Positions 7,496 through 15,675 of a stretch of DNA of 64,000 nucleotides are shown in pieces (position 1 is the first letter of the stretch; the number at the start of each line of letters is the position of its first letter). Under the pieces are notes generated by a model. The model was not told where the DNA came from. It was given only the letters and a program-made list of their open reading frames with translations, and made no database searches. The position numbers and the translations under genes are program-made. Origin of the DNA: Glycomyces harbinensis (lineage in GTDB: Bacteria; Actinomycetota; Actinomycetes; Mycobacteriales; Micromonosporaceae). The stretch covers positions 280,023 through 344,022 of the forward strand of contig NZ_FNAD01000005.1 in the NCBI RefSeq assembly GCF_900101745.1. Reading direction: 5' to 3'.

Positions 7496-8395
7496 TCAGT
7501 GCGGTTGCCACTGCTGCCGGGCGGCATTCCAGGTCCAGTCGCTGACTTTGTCGTTGACGGCGAGGTCGGCGAAGCCGATCACCGCATCCAGCAGCTCATC
7601 GAATCGTTCCGGCAAGCGGTCGTCGAGCCGCTGCTTCCGCCGCCATGCTCGCCACCTCGCCTGCGCGAGTTCGGCGTAGCCGTCGAGGACTTCGCTCAGC
7701 GGTGCGAGCGGTGTCTGGCGGTGGGCGGCGACATGGGTGATGGCTTCGGTCATCTCGGCACCGGCGACATCGTGCCGGCGGCAAAGCAGGTACACGTCGG
7801 TGAAGTCGCGCCAGCGGGTGTTGGCAGTGCCGCGTTGGATGGCGGTGACCAGCTTCTCGGCGAGCACCATCGTGAGCGGGTAGCCGACGAGCTCGATGTG
7901 TCCGCCGAGCAGCCGCGGGAGCGGCACTGTCTGTGGGCCGGGCCAGATCGGGTCGCCGACGTTAATGTCGACATGCAGTCGGAGCTTGGCGACCGATAGG
8001 CGCGCGCCGAAGACGATCCGGACGCCGTTGTAGGCCTCCTCGTCGCGGATCGTCTCGACCGCAACATGGTCGAGGTCGAACTCCAGTCCGTCGTTGATAC
8101 CGATGGCGGCGATACCGAGGACCAGGTCGCGGAGGTGGGTTTCGTCATTGGGGATCTGCTGGCCCTGGAAGTCGATGTCGCGGGTGGGGCGGCGCGTGTC
8201 GAACGCGGCCAGGAGCACACCGCCTTTGAGAACCAGTCGATCGGCGTGCTCGGAGACGGCGAGCCGGGCGAGGAACCCTTCGAGCGCGTAGATCTGCAGC
8301 AGTTCGTCGGTCGGCCGATGGTCGCGGCGGGCGAGGTTCTGCAGATCGAGGTAGACACGGCCGGCCACGGTCGCTCGGGTCGGTCGCTCGGTCAC
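7496..8395 (-). CDS. abiEii: AbiEii toxin, nucleotidyltransferase (type IV TA)
   Basis: The 299-aa protein has the AbiEii/AbiGii fold. The early motif LVLKGGVLLAAFDTRRPTRD followed by IDFQG contains the GG/S and DxD elements of a nucleotidyltransferase, and KLVTAIQRGTANTRWRDFTD gives the conserved Lys and the R-x-R-D-F-x-D helix. The family toxins modify RNA or protein with nucleotides and act with an AbiEi antitoxin to stop phage growth or stabilise mobile DNA. The gene overlaps abiEi by four bases, so translation is coupled. It is the last gene of the pair and convergent with copy C. All catalytic residues I can recognise are present. Confidence 0.85.
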   Translation of the reverse strand: MTERPTRATVAGRVYLDLQNLARRDHRPTDELLQIYALEGFLARLAVSEHADRLVLKGGVLLAAFDTRRPTRDIDFQGQQIPNDETHLRDLVLGIAAIGINDGLEFDLDHVAVETIRDEEAYNGVRIVFGARLSVAKLRLHVDINVGDPIWPGPQTVPLPRLLGGHIELVGYPLTMVLAEKLVTAIQRGTANTRWRDFTDVYLLCRRHDVAGAEMTEAITHVAAHRQTPLAPLSEVLDGYAELAQARWRAWRRKQRLDDRLPERFDELLDAVIGFADLAVNDKVSDWTWNAARQQWQPH

Positions 8396-8997
8396 AGCAG
8401 GATCTCCAATGCGGTCTGCAGCGCGGGCCGCGCTTTCGGGAAGTCACGGGCCATGGCGAGCAGGGCGGCAGGGGAGGATCCGGGGCGGCGCAGCCAGCGT
8501 TTGAGGGCTTCGACGGCGAGTTCGTGGCCTTCGAGGTGCCGCAGGCGGAACGCGTCGATGATGCTCCGCTCGGGCCCATACAGTCCGATCACGGTCTCCT
8601 CGTCGAGCTCAAGCTCGGTGTGGCCGATGTCGAAGGTCTCGGGGTCGAATGAGTGCCAGGCTACCGGTGCTTCAATGACTGGTCTGCGCCGGCCACGCGG
8701 GATTGCGATATCGATGGCAGCCGGAATCTGGTCGGTCAGGTCGTGGCGGCTCAGGGCCGAGACCAAGCAGATCGTCGCCTCCGGTGCCCGCTGAGCGATC
8801 TCATGAAGCTCGAGGTCGGGCGGCAGCTCGGCGTCGGTGACCCGGAACCGGCCCCGCCCGACCGTCTCGATGAACCCCTCGTCCCGCAAGCGATACAGCT
8901 TGGACTTCGCGATACCGGCGTCGATGGCCATGCGGTAGGAGAAGACGGGCGGCAGCTCGCGCAGCCGCTCCCGCGCTTGTCCGCGATCTCCACCCAT
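8392..8997 (-). CDS. abiEi: AbiEi antitoxin/transcriptional regulator
   Basis: The product (201 aa from ATG 8997, or 207 from ATG 9015) is an AbiEi-type antitoxin. An N-terminal winged helix, VFSYRMAIDAGIAKSKLYRL then DEGFIETVGRGRFRV, is followed by the C-terminal antitoxin domain with ATICLVSALSRHDLTDQIP and YGPERSIIDAFRLRHLEGHE. Antitoxins of this type both neutralise AbiEii and repress the operon. The shorter start is preferred because an inverted repeat (9012-9030) overlaps the longer one. No Shine-Dalgarno sequence is visible, so the message may be near-leaderless. The gene lies about 90 bases from the att-like repeat at the tRNA. Confidence 0.85.
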   Translation of the reverse strand: MGGDRGQARERLRELPPVFSYRMAIDAGIAKSKLYRLRDEGFIETVGRGRFRVTDAELPPDLELHEIAQRAPEATICLVSALSRHDLTDQIPAAIDIAIPRGRRRPVIEAPVAWHSFDPETFDIGHTELELDEETVIGLYGPERSIIDAFRLRHLEGHELAVEALKRWLRRPGSSPAALLAMARDFPKARPALQTALEILL

Positions 8998-9011
8998 GGG
9001 AAGAAGTGTAC

Positions 9012-9030
9012 ACACATCATCGATATGTGT
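9012..9030. promoter_or_regulatory. Candidate AbiEi operator
   Basis: ACACAT (9012-9017) and ATGTGT (9025-9030) form an inverted repeat with a seven-base spacer directly upstream of abiEi. AbiEi proteins are known to repress their own promoters by binding inverted repeats there. The overlap with the possible ATG at 9015 supports use of the start at 8997. The binding itself is inferred. Confidence 0.4.
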
Positions 9031-9080
9031 AGACGGTTACTCCCGACGAGACCTGTCCGAGCGGCGCGATGGCGCCAAAA

Positions 9081-9134
9081 GAGCGGTCATCAACCTGATG
9101 ACCGCTCATGCACTACATATCCGATTCAGTGGAG
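9081..9134 (+). repeat. 54-bp attachment-like direct repeat, copy 2, at tRNA-Ala
   Basis: This is the partner of 5931-5984 (49 of 54 identical). It keeps the palindrome (12-bp arms 9081-9092 and 9096-9107, spacer ACC) and ends TGGAG, the first five bases of which are the reverse complement of the tRNA-Ala 3' end. Read as protein on the plus strand it gives MHYISDSVELRGFEPLTF, the familiar read-through of a tRNA 3' end seen at the ends of integrated elements. Confidence 0.75.
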
Positions 9135-9202
9135 CTTAGGGGATTCGAACCCCTGACCTTTTCCATGCCATGGAAACGCGCTACCAACTGCGCCAAAGCC
9201 CC
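9130..9202 (-). tRNA. tRNA-Ala(GGC)
   Basis: The reverse complement folds as a standard 73-base tRNA. It has acceptor arms GGGGCTT and AAGCTCC with discriminator A, a D arm GCGC-AGTTGGTA-GCGC, an anticodon stem TTTCC/GGAAA around loop ATGGCAT, so anticodon GGC, and a T arm AGGGG-TTCGAAT-CCCCT. CCA is not encoded. It marks the boundary between the accessory region and the pca cluster and looks like the integration target of the island to its left. Confidence 0.95.
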
Positions 9203-9317
9203 TTGATTGGCGTTCCAGAGGTCTGAGACCTTGGAACCGGCACTAGTTTACACAGGGTCGGGATGCGGGCAAATGGAGGGGCTGGAGACGGCGGTCACGG
9301 TTGTTGAGCTGGGGTTC

Positions 9318-10775
9318 TTACCAGGGGTACGGGCCCGGGCCGGCCTGGATCGTCGTCCAGCGGGTTTCGGTGAACGCCTCCAGGTTGGCGGCTCGGCCCC
9401 CGAAGCGGGCGCCGGTGCCGGATGCCCGGACGCCGCCGAACGGGGCGTGGGCCTCGTCGCCCACGGTCTGGTCGTTGATGTGCACGATTCCCGTGGGGAT
9501 GCGCTCGGCCAGGTCCCAGGCTCTCATGACGTCGCCGGTGATGATGCCCAGCGACAGGCCGTATTCGGAGTTCGCCGCGAGTCTGACGGCCTCCTCTGGA
9601 TTCTTGAAGGGTCGGACCGGGGCCACCGGGCCGAAGATCTCTTCCCGCCAGGCCGGGGTCCCGTCGTCGAGGTTCGTCAGGACCGTGGGCCGGTAGAAGA
9701 GGCCCTCGTACTCGCCGCCGGTCGCCACCGTGCCGCCCACTCGGACCAGGGCGTGGATCTTGTCCCGTTGGCCCTCGTCGATCACCGGGCCCAGGTCCAC
9801 CTGGTCGACGTGCGGGTCGCCCACCTTCATTGCTGCGGCCTTGGCGCGCAGGGCTTCCACGAAGTCGTCGTGGAGCCTCTCGTGGACCAGGTGCCTTCCT
9901 GTCGTCATGCAGATCTGGCCCTGGTGGAAGAACGAGCCGAACGCCGCTGCGCTTGCGGCTTGATCGATATCCGCATCCTCTAGGACTATGAGGGCCGAGT
10001 TGCCTCCTAGTTCCAGGTGCACTCGTTTCAGGCCTCGGCCGGCTTGCTGTGCCACCTCCCGGCCCGCCCTCGTCGAGCCGGTGAACGAGATGACCCTGAT
10101 GTTCGGGTCCCCGACCATCGCCCGGCCCGTCTCCGGGCCCCCCGGGGTCAGCTGGAGCACTCCTGGTGGGAGGCCTGCCTCTTCGAGGATTCGGGCGATC
10201 ACCACGCCCCCGGACACCGCGGTCCTCGGGTCGGGCTTGAGGACCACCGCGTTGCCCACCGCCAGCGCCGGGGCCACCGAGCGGATGGCGAGGATCAGCG
10301 GGGCGTTGAACGGCGCGATCACGCCCACGACGCCGGCCGGGACGCGGCGCACCGCCGACAGGCGGGGCTGCTCCGACGGCAGGAGCTCGCCGATCGGGCC
10401 GGAGGCCAGGGCCGCGGCCTCGTGGCATTCGGCGGCCGCCACGTGGGTCTCGAAGCCCGCCTTCATCGGGACGGCGCCCGATTCGCGGATCAGCCACTCG
10501 TGGATCTCCTCGGCGTACTGCTCGAACAGGTCGCCTGCGTGGCGTAGGACGGCGGCGCGTTCGTTGAAGGGCTTTGCGGCCCAGGCTGTCTGGGCTCTGG
10601 TCGCGGCCTCAGCCGCTTCGGCGATGTCTTCCGGGGACGCCAGGGCGACCCTCGCCAGGTGGTCGCCGGTGGCCGGTTCGACTACCGGGACGGTGTTCGC
10701 GGACGGGCGCCAGGCGCCGTCGAAGCGGCGCGAGTCCCAGGTCGTGGGGTCGAGGAGTCGGTTGAGCGCTGACAT
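9318..10775 (-). CDS. Aromatic-type aldehyde dehydrogenase
   Basis: The 485-aa NAD(P)-dependent aldehyde dehydrogenase has the conserved PFNAPLILAIRSVAPALAVG stretch, the nucleotide-binding FTGSTRAGREV loop, the general base Glu in HLELGGN (near residue 255) and the catalytic Cys in GQICMTTGR (near 290). Sequence style (MKAGFET, EAFTETRW at the end) is that of benzaldehyde, vanillin or salicylaldehyde dehydrogenases. It is divergent from pcaI, so it probably feeds aromatic acids (for example vanillate or 4-hydroxybenzoate) into protocatechuate metabolism. The start at 10775 has GGAG eight bases upstream. The precise substrate is an inference. Confidence 0.85.
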   Translation of the reverse strand: MSALNRLLDPTTWDSRRFDGAWRPSANTVPVVEPATGDHLARVALASPEDIAEAAEAATRAQTAWAAKPFNERAAVLRHAGDLFEQYAEEIHEWLIRESGAVPMKAGFETHVAAAECHEAAALASGPIGELLPSEQPRLSAVRRVPAGVVGVIAPFNAPLILAIRSVAPALAVGNAVVLKPDPRTAVSGGVVIARILEEAGLPPGVLQLTPGGPETGRAMVGDPNIRVISFTGSTRAGREVAQQAGRGLKRVHLELGGNSALIVLEDADIDQAASAAAFGSFFHQGQICMTTGRHLVHERLHDDFVEALRAKAAAMKVGDPHVDQVDLGPVIDEGQRDKIHALVRVGGTVATGGEYEGLFYRPTVLTNLDDGTPAWREEIFGPVAPVRPFKNPEEAVRLAANSEYGLSLGIITGDVMRAWDLAERIPTGIVHINDQTVGDEAHAPFGGVRASGTGARFGGRAANLEAFTETRWTTIQAGPGPYPW

Positions 10776-10814
10776 CGTCGTCACTCCAGTCGGCTTGGGG
10801 GAGAACGGGCCGAG

Positions 10815-10831
10815 TGTTCGTCTCGCGGAGG
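10815..10831 (+). promoter_or_regulatory. Motif shared with pcaF upstream region
   Basis: TGTTCGTCTCGCGGAGG here matches TGTTCGCATCGCGGATG at 18235-18251, with the preceding AG also shared (AGTGTTCGNNTCGCGGA). Each copy lies 40 to 50 bases upstream of a minus-strand gene of the pathway (the aldehyde dehydrogenase and pcaF). It is a candidate binding site for the IclR-type regulator at 16098. Confidence 0.45.
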
Positions 10832-10925
10832 TTTGTTCGTCATGTGAACTCCTGCATCGTATCGAGCGTGCGAGTCCGGGGCAAGGGGTCGCTCGTCGCG
10901 CTCTGGAAATCGATAGATGTTCGTG

Positions 10926-10952
10926 TATACTCTGTTCGTTCGCATACCGAAC
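10926..10952 (+). promoter_or_regulatory. Probable pcaI promoter with inverted repeat
   Basis: TATACT at 10926-10931 is a good -10 element 38 bases before the pcaI start. It is followed at 10934-10952 by GTTCG-N9-CGAAC, which overlaps the expected transcription start. An inverted repeat there suits repression or induction by the IclR-family protein encoded at the end of the operon. The -35 region (CTGGAA at 10903) is weak, as expected of an activated promoter. Confidence 0.4.
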
Positions 10953-10968
10953 TCCCCGGAGGTGGTCC

Positions 10969-11778
10969 ATGGCCGTCCTGGCCGCCCTCCCCGAAGCGCT
11001 CGCGTCGGCCGTCCACGACGGCGACTCCGTGGCGCTGGAGGGCTTCACCCATCTCATCCCGCACGCCGCCGCCCACGAGCTGATCCGCCAGGGCCGCAAG
11101 GAACTCACCCTTATTCGGATGACTCCCGACGTCATCTACGACCAGTTGATCGGGGCTGGTTGCGCTTCGAAGCTGGTCTTCTCGTGGGGCGGGAATCCCG
11201 GGGTCGGCTCGCTGCACCGGTTCCGGGACGCCGTCGAGCACGGATGGCCGCGTGAACTCTCCATTGAGGAGCACTCCCATGCGGGGATGGTGAACCGCTA
11301 CGTCGCAGGGGCCTCCGGGCTGCCGTTCGCCGTCCTGCGGGGGTACGCCGGGACCGATCTTCCCGAGGTGACCTCCTCGATCGCGCCCATCACCTGCCCT
11401 TTCACCGGGGAGCGGCTCACCGCCGTCAGCGCGCTCAACCCGGACGTGGCGATCATCCACGCGCAGAAGGCGGACCGCGAGGGGAACGTGCAGCTGTGGG
11501 GCATCGTCGGCGCCCAGAAGGAGGCCGTGCTCGCCGCGAAGTGCGCCGTCGTCACCGTGGAGGAGGTCGTCGACGAGCTGACCCCCGTCCCCGGCGCGAT
11601 CCTCCTGCCCCACTGGGTGGTCGACTGGGTCTGCGAGGTCCCCGGCGGGGCCGCGCCCTCCTACGCCGCCGGATACACCGAGCGCGACAACGACTTCTAC
11701 GTGCGGTGGGACGCCGTCAGCCGCGACCGGGAGGCCTTCGGGGCCTGGATCGCCGCCAACATCACGGAGGCCGAGTGA
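10969..11778 (+). CDS. pcaI: 3-oxoadipate CoA-transferase subunit A
   Basis: The 269-aa alpha subunit of a family I CoA-transferase moves CoA from succinyl-CoA to 3-oxoadipate together with PcaJ. Motifs include ALEGFTHLIPHAAAHELIRQ and SWGGNPGVGSLHRFRDAVEH, which are characteristic of the GctA-like alpha subunits used as PcaI in actinomycetes; a glutaconate CoA-transferase would look similar, so the pca context decides. ATG 10969 follows GGAGG at five bases. It is the first gene of the eight-gene pca operon, overlaps pcaJ by four bases and is divergent from the aldehyde dehydrogenase. Confidence 0.9.
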   Translation: MAVLAALPEALASAVHDGDSVALEGFTHLIPHAAAHELIRQGRKELTLIRMTPDVIYDQLIGAGCASKLVFSWGGNPGVGSLHRFRDAVEHGWPRELSIEEHSHAGMVNRYVAGASGLPFAVLRGYAGTDLPEVTSSIAPITCPFTGERLTAVSALNPDVAIIHAQKADREGNVQLWGIVGAQKEAVLAAKCAVVTVEEVVDELTPVPGAILLPHWVVDWVCEVPGGAAPSYAAGYTERDNDFYVRWDAVSRDREAFGAWIAANITEAE

Positions 11779-12521
11779 GCACCGTCCACAGTGCCGAAGA
11801 GATGATGACCGTCGCCGCGTCCCGGGCGCTCGCCGGGCGCCGCACCTGCTTCGTCGGCATCGGCCTGCCCTCCCTGGCCGCCAACCTCGCCCGCGCCACC
11901 TGCGCCCCGGGCATCGTCCTCATCTACGAGTCCGGGACCATCGGCTCCAAACCCGACCGGCCCCCGCTGTCCATCGGGGACGGTTCCCTCGCGGAGACCG
12001 CCGACACCGTCGTCTCCAGTGCGGAGATCTTCAACTACTGGCTCCAGCCTGGACGCATCGACACCGGGTTCCTCGGTGCGGCCCAACTCGACCGGTACGC
12101 GAACCTCAACACCACCGTCATCGGCGACTACCGCCGGCCCAAGGTTCGCCTGCCCGGCGCGGGCGGGGCCCCCGAGATCGCCGCCTCGTGCCAAGAGACC
12201 ATCGTCATCGTCCGGCACACGAAGCGGATCTTCGTGGACCGCATCGACTTCACCACCTCCGTCGGCCACGGCGACGGCCCCGGCGCCCGCGAACGGCTCG
12301 GCCTGCGCGGCGCCGGACCGGTCAAGGTCATCACCGACCTCGGCGTCCTCGAACCCGACCCCGAGACCCGCGAGCTCGTCCTCGTCAGCGCCCACCCCGG
12401 CACCGACCCGGCCGACGCCGCCGCCGAGACCGGCTGGCCGCTGCGCATCGCCCCCGACCTGGCGACCACCGACCCGCCCACCCCCGGAGAACTCGGCGCC
12501 CTGCGCGCCCTGAACAGTTGA
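11775..12521 (+). CDS. pcaJ: 3-oxoadipate CoA-transferase subunit B
   Basis: The 248-aa beta subunit carries the catalytic glutamate in the sequence VLIYESGTIGSKP (Glu52), which forms the acyl-CoA thioester intermediate in this family. VDRIDFTTSVGHGDG and VKVITDLGVLEPDP are further family signatures. The GTG start overlaps the pcaI stop in the arrangement GTGA, so the two subunits are translationally coupled. The enzyme completes the activation of 3-oxoadipate for cleavage by PcaF. Eight bases separate it from pcaH, whose ribosome binding site spans its stop codon. Confidence 0.9.
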   Translation: MSTVHSAEEMMTVAASRALAGRRTCFVGIGLPSLAANLARATCAPGIVLIYESGTIGSKPDRPPLSIGDGSLAETADTVVSSAEIFNYWLQPGRIDTGFLGAAQLDRYANLNTTVIGDYRRPKVRLPGAGGAPEIAASCQETIVIVRHTKRIFVDRIDFTTSVGHGDGPGARERLGLRGAGPVKVITDLGVLEPDPETRELVLVSAHPGTDPADAAAETGWPLRIAPDLATTDPPTPGELGALRALNS

Positions 12522-12529
12522 GGAGCGAC

Positions 12530-13237
12530 ATGGCGACCCCCCTTCGCCGCGACGGCCGCGACGCGCACCCCGACCGCGACCACCCCGCCTACCGGTCCAC
12601 CGCGCTGCGGCACCCCCGGCAGCCGCTCGTCCCGCTCCACGACCCCGAAACCGAACTCGCCCGGCCGTTCCTCGGCGCCGGGCCCATCGCGCCCCTCGAC
12701 CACGACCTCACCGCCCAGCGCGGCGGGCAGCCGCTCGGCGAGCGCATCGTCGTCACCGGCCGGGTCCGCGACGGCAACGGCGCCCCGCTCGCCGGCCAGC
12801 TCGTCGAGGTCTGGCAGGCCAACGCCTCCGGCCGGTACGCGCAGGCCGAGGACCGCCACGACGCGCCCCTGGACCCGAACTTCGCCGGCGTCGGCCGCTG
12901 CCTCACCGACGCGGCCGGCACGTACCGCTTCGTCACGGTCAAGCCCGGCCCCTACCCGTGGCGCAACCACGACAAGGCCTGGCGCCCTTCGCATATCCAC
13001 TTCTCGCTGTTCGGGACCGCATTCGCCTCCCGGCTCATCACGCAGATGTACTTCCCGGGGGACCCGCTCTTCCCCTACGATCCGGTCATGCAGTCGGTGA
13101 CGGACGAGGCCGCGCGCGAGCGGATGGTCGCGGCCTTCGACCTCGATGCGACGGTGGACCAATGGGCGACCGGGTACCGCTGGGACATCGTCCTGCGCGG
13201 ACCCGCCGCGACCGTGTTCGAAGACGTGGAGGGCTGA
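12530..13237 (+). CDS. pcaH: Protocatechuate 3,4-dioxygenase beta subunit
   Basis: The 235-aa subunit holds the non-haem Fe(III) site of the intradiol dioxygenase that opens the protocatechuate ring to 3-carboxy-cis,cis-muconate. The ligands are visible: a Tyr in KPGPYPWRN, a second Tyr in TQMYFPGDP or nearby, and the two His of RPSHIHFS. The N-terminal TALRHPRQPLVPL segment and the VEVWQANASGRY strand are typical of PcaH. It needs PcaG to form the active alpha-beta protomer. ATG 12530 is preceded by GAGGAGCG. Its stop overlaps the pcaG start by one base (TGATG). Confidence 0.95.
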   Translation: MATPLRRDGRDAHPDRDHPAYRSTALRHPRQPLVPLHDPETELARPFLGAGPIAPLDHDLTAQRGGQPLGERIVVTGRVRDGNGAPLAGQLVEVWQANASGRYAQAEDRHDAPLDPNFAGVGRCLTDAAGTYRFVTVKPGPYPWRNHDKAWRPSHIHFSLFGTAFASRLITQMYFPGDPLFPYDPVMQSVTDEAARERMVAAFDLDATVDQWATGYRWDIVLRGPAATVFEDVEG

Positions 13238-13737
13238 TGGCGGTCCAGGAGCTCACCCCGGCCCAGACCGTCGGGCCGTTCTACGGCTTCGCCCTGCCGT
13301 ACCCGGCCGGGCCCGTCGTCGCCGAGGGCGGGAGCCTGCGCCTGCGGGGGACGGTCTTCGACGGCGCCGGGGAGCCGGTCCCGGACGCCCTGGTCGAAGT
13401 GCTGCAGGCCGACGTGGACGGGCGCCTCGACGGCGGACTGTTCGGGCGCTGCTCGACCGCGCCCGAGGGCCGGTTCGCGTTCACGACCGTGCGCCCCGGT
13501 CCGACCGCGGACGGGTGCGCGCCGCACCTCGCGGTCATCGTCCACGCCCGCGGCCTGCTGCTGCACCTGCACACCCGCGTCTACTTCCCGGGCGAGGCGC
13601 TGAACGCCGCCGACCCGGTGCTCGCGGTCGTCCCCGAGGACCGGCGGCACACGCTTATCGCGGTCGAGGAGGAGCGGGGATTCCGGTTCGACATCCGCCT
13701 GCAGGGCGAGGATGAGACGGTGTTCTTCGATGTGTGA
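13237..13737 (+). CDS. pcaG: Protocatechuate 3,4-dioxygenase alpha subunit
   Basis: The 166-aa non-catalytic partner of PcaH has the same beta-sandwich fold: TPAQTVGPFYGFALPY at the start, ALVEVLQADVDGRLDG in the middle and LLLHLHTRVYFPGEA near residue 110. The iron-binding Tyr and His of the beta subunit are not all conserved, as expected for PcaG, whose role is to shape the substrate pocket. It starts at ATG 13237 inside the pcaH stop. About 63 bases separate it from pcaB, the only sizeable gap of the operon. Confidence 0.93.
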   Translation: MAVQELTPAQTVGPFYGFALPYPAGPVVAEGGSLRLRGTVFDGAGEPVPDALVEVLQADVDGRLDGGLFGRCSTAPEGRFAFTTVRPGPTADGCAPHLAVIVHARGLLLHLHTRVYFPGEALNAADPVLAVVPEDRRHTLIAVEEERGFRFDIRLQGEDETVFFDV

Positions 13738-13800
13738 GCGGTCGGAGCGGCGACGAGCGGCGGGGGAGCCTCCGAGTGGCTGAACGAGGTGAACCGGCGG

Positions 13801-14862
13801 ATGCCTGAACTGTTCGGCGCGGTCTTCGCGCGCGGCGCGGCGGCCGAGGCCGTCTCCGGCCGCGCCTGGCTGGAGGCCCTGCTTTCGGCAGAGGCGGCGC
13901 TCGCACGCGCCGCGGCCGAGGTCGGCGTCATCGAAACCGGTGCGGCCGAGACGATCGCAGCCGCCGCCGTCCCCGCGAACTTCGACCCTGAGGCGGTCGC
14001 CGCGTCGGCCGCCGCGATCGGCAACCCCGTCGCCGGGGTCGTCGACCGGCTGCGTGAACTGGTACCCGCGGACCACCGGGACGCCGTGCACTACCAGGCG
14101 ACCAGCCAGGACCTGCTCGACACCGCCATGATGATCGTCGCGAAGGCGGCCGTCGCGGCGATCGCGGACGACCTGCACGGCTGCGACCGGGCGCTCGAAC
14201 GCCTGGAGGCCGTGCCGGGCGACCTCATCGGCCGCACGCTCCTCCAGCGGGCCGTGCCGCTCCCGGCCCGCGACCGGGCCATCGCCTGGCGGGCCGGACT
14301 GTGGGACCCGATCAACCTGCTCGGCCGGCTGGAGTTCTACAGCTCCTACGGCGGCCCGGTCGGCGCGAACTGGGCACTCGACGGCGACACCGACTTCGCC
14401 GACATCCAGCAGCTGATGTCCGAGGAACTGGGCCTGGAACCGCGACTGGACTGGCACACCATGCGCAGCCCGGTCGTGCGCATCGGTGCGGCGGCGGCCG
14501 AGGCGGCCGGGGCCTGCGCGAAGATCGCCGTCGACGTGATCCTCCTGAGCCAGAACGAGATCGGCGAGGTCAGCGAGGCGCGGCCGGGTGGATCGACCTC
14601 GATGCCGCACAAGCGCAACCCCGTCGCCGCCACGTGCGCCCGCGCCTGCGCCGCCCGCACCCCCGGCCTCCTCGCCACCCTGTACGCCGCGATGCCGCAG
14701 GAGCTCCAGCGCTCCCCTGGCCTGTGGCACAGCGAGTGGGAGACCCTCTCGGACCTGCTGCGGCTCACCGGATCGGCCGCCGCGTGGCTGCGAGAGTGCC
14801 TGGAGGGCCTGCAAACCCACCCCGAGGCCATGGCACGGAACCTCGAGGAGGGCACCGCATGA
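13801..14862 (+). CDS. pcaB: 3-carboxy-cis,cis-muconate cycloisomerase (short form)
   Basis: This member of the fumarase/adenylosuccinate lyase superfamily carries the signature GGSTSMPHKRNPVAATCA and the earlier DHRDAVHYQATSQDLLDTAM (active-site His and Ser region). It lactonises 3-carboxymuconate. At 353 residues it is about 100 shorter than the usual 450-aa PcaB: the chain stops at MARNLEEGTA, just where the C-terminal ADSL_C helical domain normally begins (ARNLDLTGG in relatives). The pcaD start overlaps its stop by four bases, so this is not a recent truncation by insertion. ATG 13801 was preferred (GAGGTG nine bases upstream); GTG 13789 is the alternative. Confidence 0.88.
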   Translation: MPELFGAVFARGAAAEAVSGRAWLEALLSAEAALARAAAEVGVIETGAAETIAAAAVPANFDPEAVAASAAAIGNPVAGVVDRLRELVPADHRDAVHYQATSQDLLDTAMMIVAKAAVAAIADDLHGCDRALERLEAVPGDLIGRTLLQRAVPLPARDRAIAWRAGLWDPINLLGRLEFYSSYGGPVGANWALDGDTDFADIQQLMSEELGLEPRLDWHTMRSPVVRIGAAAAEAAGACAKIAVDVILLSQNEIGEVSEARPGGSTSMPHKRNPVAATCARACAARTPGLLATLYAAMPQELQRSPGLWHSEWETLSDLLRLTGSAAAWLRECLEGLQTHPEAMARNLEEGTA

Positions 14863-15632
14863 TCCCCCATCACGTCATCGACGGCGACGGTCCGCCGGTC
14901 GTCCTCCTCAACTCCCTCGGCACCACCCTCGACATGTGGCGGCCGCAGGTGACGGCGCTGAGCGCCGCGTTCCTCCTGGTGCGCCTGGACTTCCGCGGCC
15001 ACGGCGGCACCCCCGCCGCCGCCGGGGCGCTCACGGTCGGCGACCTCGCACGGGACGTGGTCGAACTGCTCGACCACCTGGCCGTCCCCAGCGCCCACAT
15101 CGCCGGGGCCTCCCTCGGCGGCGCCGTCGCGATGCGCATCGCCCACGACCATCCCGGCCGCGTCGAGCGCCTGGCGCTCGTGTCGACCGCCGCGCGGATC
15201 GGCACGCCCGAGAGCTGGCGCGAACGCGCCGAGACCGTCCGCGCCGACGGCGGCGCGGGCATCAGCGAAGCGGCCATGGGCCGCTGGTTCTCCCCGGCGT
15301 TCCACGCCGACCAGCCCGGCACCGTCGCGGCCTTCCGCGAGCGCTTCGACGCGACCGACGCCGAAGGCTACGCCGCCTGCTGCGAAGCCCTCTCCCGCTT
15401 CGACATGCGCGGCGAACTCACCGAGATCCACTGCCCCGCCGTCGTCATCGCGGGCACCGGGGACGAGGTCACCACCGTGGCCGACGCCGCGTATTTGGAC
15501 GAACGCATCCCCAACGCGCGCATGGTCCTCGCCGAAGGCGCCAAGCACCTCCTCACGGTCGAGCGCGCCGACTGGGCCAACCGCATCCTCCTCGACTTCT
15601 TCACAACCGACGACTCGCAGGCCCGCGCGTGA
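14859..15632 (+). CDS. pcaD: 3-oxoadipate enol-lactonase
   Basis: The 257-aa alpha/beta-hydrolase hydrolyses 3-oxoadipate enol-lactone to 3-oxoadipate. The nucleophile is Ser85 in IAGASLGGAVAM, with Asp in AGTGDEVTTV and His in AEGAKHLL completing the triad. The opening VVLLNSLGTTLDMWRPQ is typical of PcaD. In many actinomycetes this enzyme is fused to the decarboxylase as PcaL; here it is a separate protein, with pcaC 43 bases downstream. It overlaps pcaB by four bases. Confidence 0.92.
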   Translation: MIPHHVIDGDGPPVVLLNSLGTTLDMWRPQVTALSAAFLLVRLDFRGHGGTPAAAGALTVGDLARDVVELLDHLAVPSAHIAGASLGGAVAMRIAHDHPGRVERLALVSTAARIGTPESWRERAETVRADGGAGISEAAMGRWFSPAFHADQPGTVAAFRERFDATDAEGYAACCEALSRFDMRGELTEIHCPAVVIAGTGDEVTTVADAAYLDERIPNARMVLAEGAKHLLTVERADWANRILLDFFTTDDSQARA

Positions 15633-15675
15633 GCGGCCGCCGACGCCCACGGAAGGCGACATGGAGGAGCGGAAC

